DNA from: Bacteroidota bacterium
Lineage (GTDB): Bacteria > Bacteroidota > Bacteroidia > Chitinophagales > UBA10324
Assembly (NCBI GenBank): GCA_014190575.1
Contig: BJGQ01000035.1
Location: forward strand, 1 to 35,178
Direction: 5' to 3'
Length of the DNA stretch: 35,178 bases
Translations under genes and position numbers: made by a program
Shown: one piece after another, positions 34,247-35,178 of the stretch
Layout of the letters: each line of letters opens with the position of its first letter
How positions within the stretch are numbered: the stretch's first letter is position 1
Notes under the pieces: model-generated
The model's database searches: none
The model's input: only the letters and a program-made list of their open reading frames with translations
What the model was told of the DNA's origin: nothing

Positions 34247-34328
34247 AATAAAAAAATCAATTATTTTTTTTCATTGGCAAAAACCCGAAATTATAAACCC
34301 GAAACTCGAAACAACATTTAATTTTTAG

Positions 34329-35178
<850 letters not shown>

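Overview
The window comes from a Bacteroidota chromosome of low G+C content. I cannot place it below phylum; a Chitinophagales- or Sphingobacteriia-like lineage is a guess. The phylum call rests on several type IX secretion (T9SS) type A C-terminal sorting domains, a PorP/SprF protein, a 3249-residue SprB-repeat protein with a gliding-motility (type B) C-terminus, and TAnnTTTG-type -7 promoter boxes ahead of housekeeping genes. No tRNA, rRNA, CRISPR array, phage or insertion sequence was seen.

Layout. Positions 1-4580 hold the 3' end of a surface protein with a chaperone-like coiled-coil C-terminus, a T9SS-secreted beta-propeller protein, and a secreted protein of unknown function closed by a repeat-derived hairpin. 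Positions 4636-9897 hold pepA overlapping pdxA, a TMTC-like membrane glycosyltransferase with TPRs, and a Mn-type superoxide dismutase with a strong terminator. Positions 9953-10866 are accessory: a promoterless remnant of a T9SS sorting domain, a 247-bp element with inverted-repeat ends, and a DUF559 nuclease-like gene. A GH18 chitinase with a T9SS tail follows on the minus strand.

Positions 12742-25546 are the most striking part. This is a minus-strand operon transcribed in the order giant SprB-repeat protein, PorP/SprF, PorE-like OmpA lipoprotein, terminator. It reads as a self-contained module: a very long secreted adhesin or filament, its dedicated outer-membrane partner, and a periplasmic protein linking to peptidoglycan. 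The giant protein carries 33 SprB repeats, and part of the array has been tandemly duplicated as a 696-bp, three-repeat block.

Positions 25742-35178 are mostly core metabolism: a citrate synthase of the eukaryotic (mitochondrial-like) type, an MsbA-like ABC exporter, a small lipoprotein, and a compact minus-strand cluster (methyltransferase, PcaF-like thiolase, MntA/HepT toxin-antitoxin pair, truA). carA and the 5' part of enolase complete the window.

The chitinase, the beta-propeller protein and the SprB-like protein would all leave the cell through T9SS, whose core components are not in this window. I found no clearly undescribed system. The best candidates for follow-up are the internally amplifying SprB module, the inverted-repeat element beside DUF559, and the orphan sorting-domain remnant.
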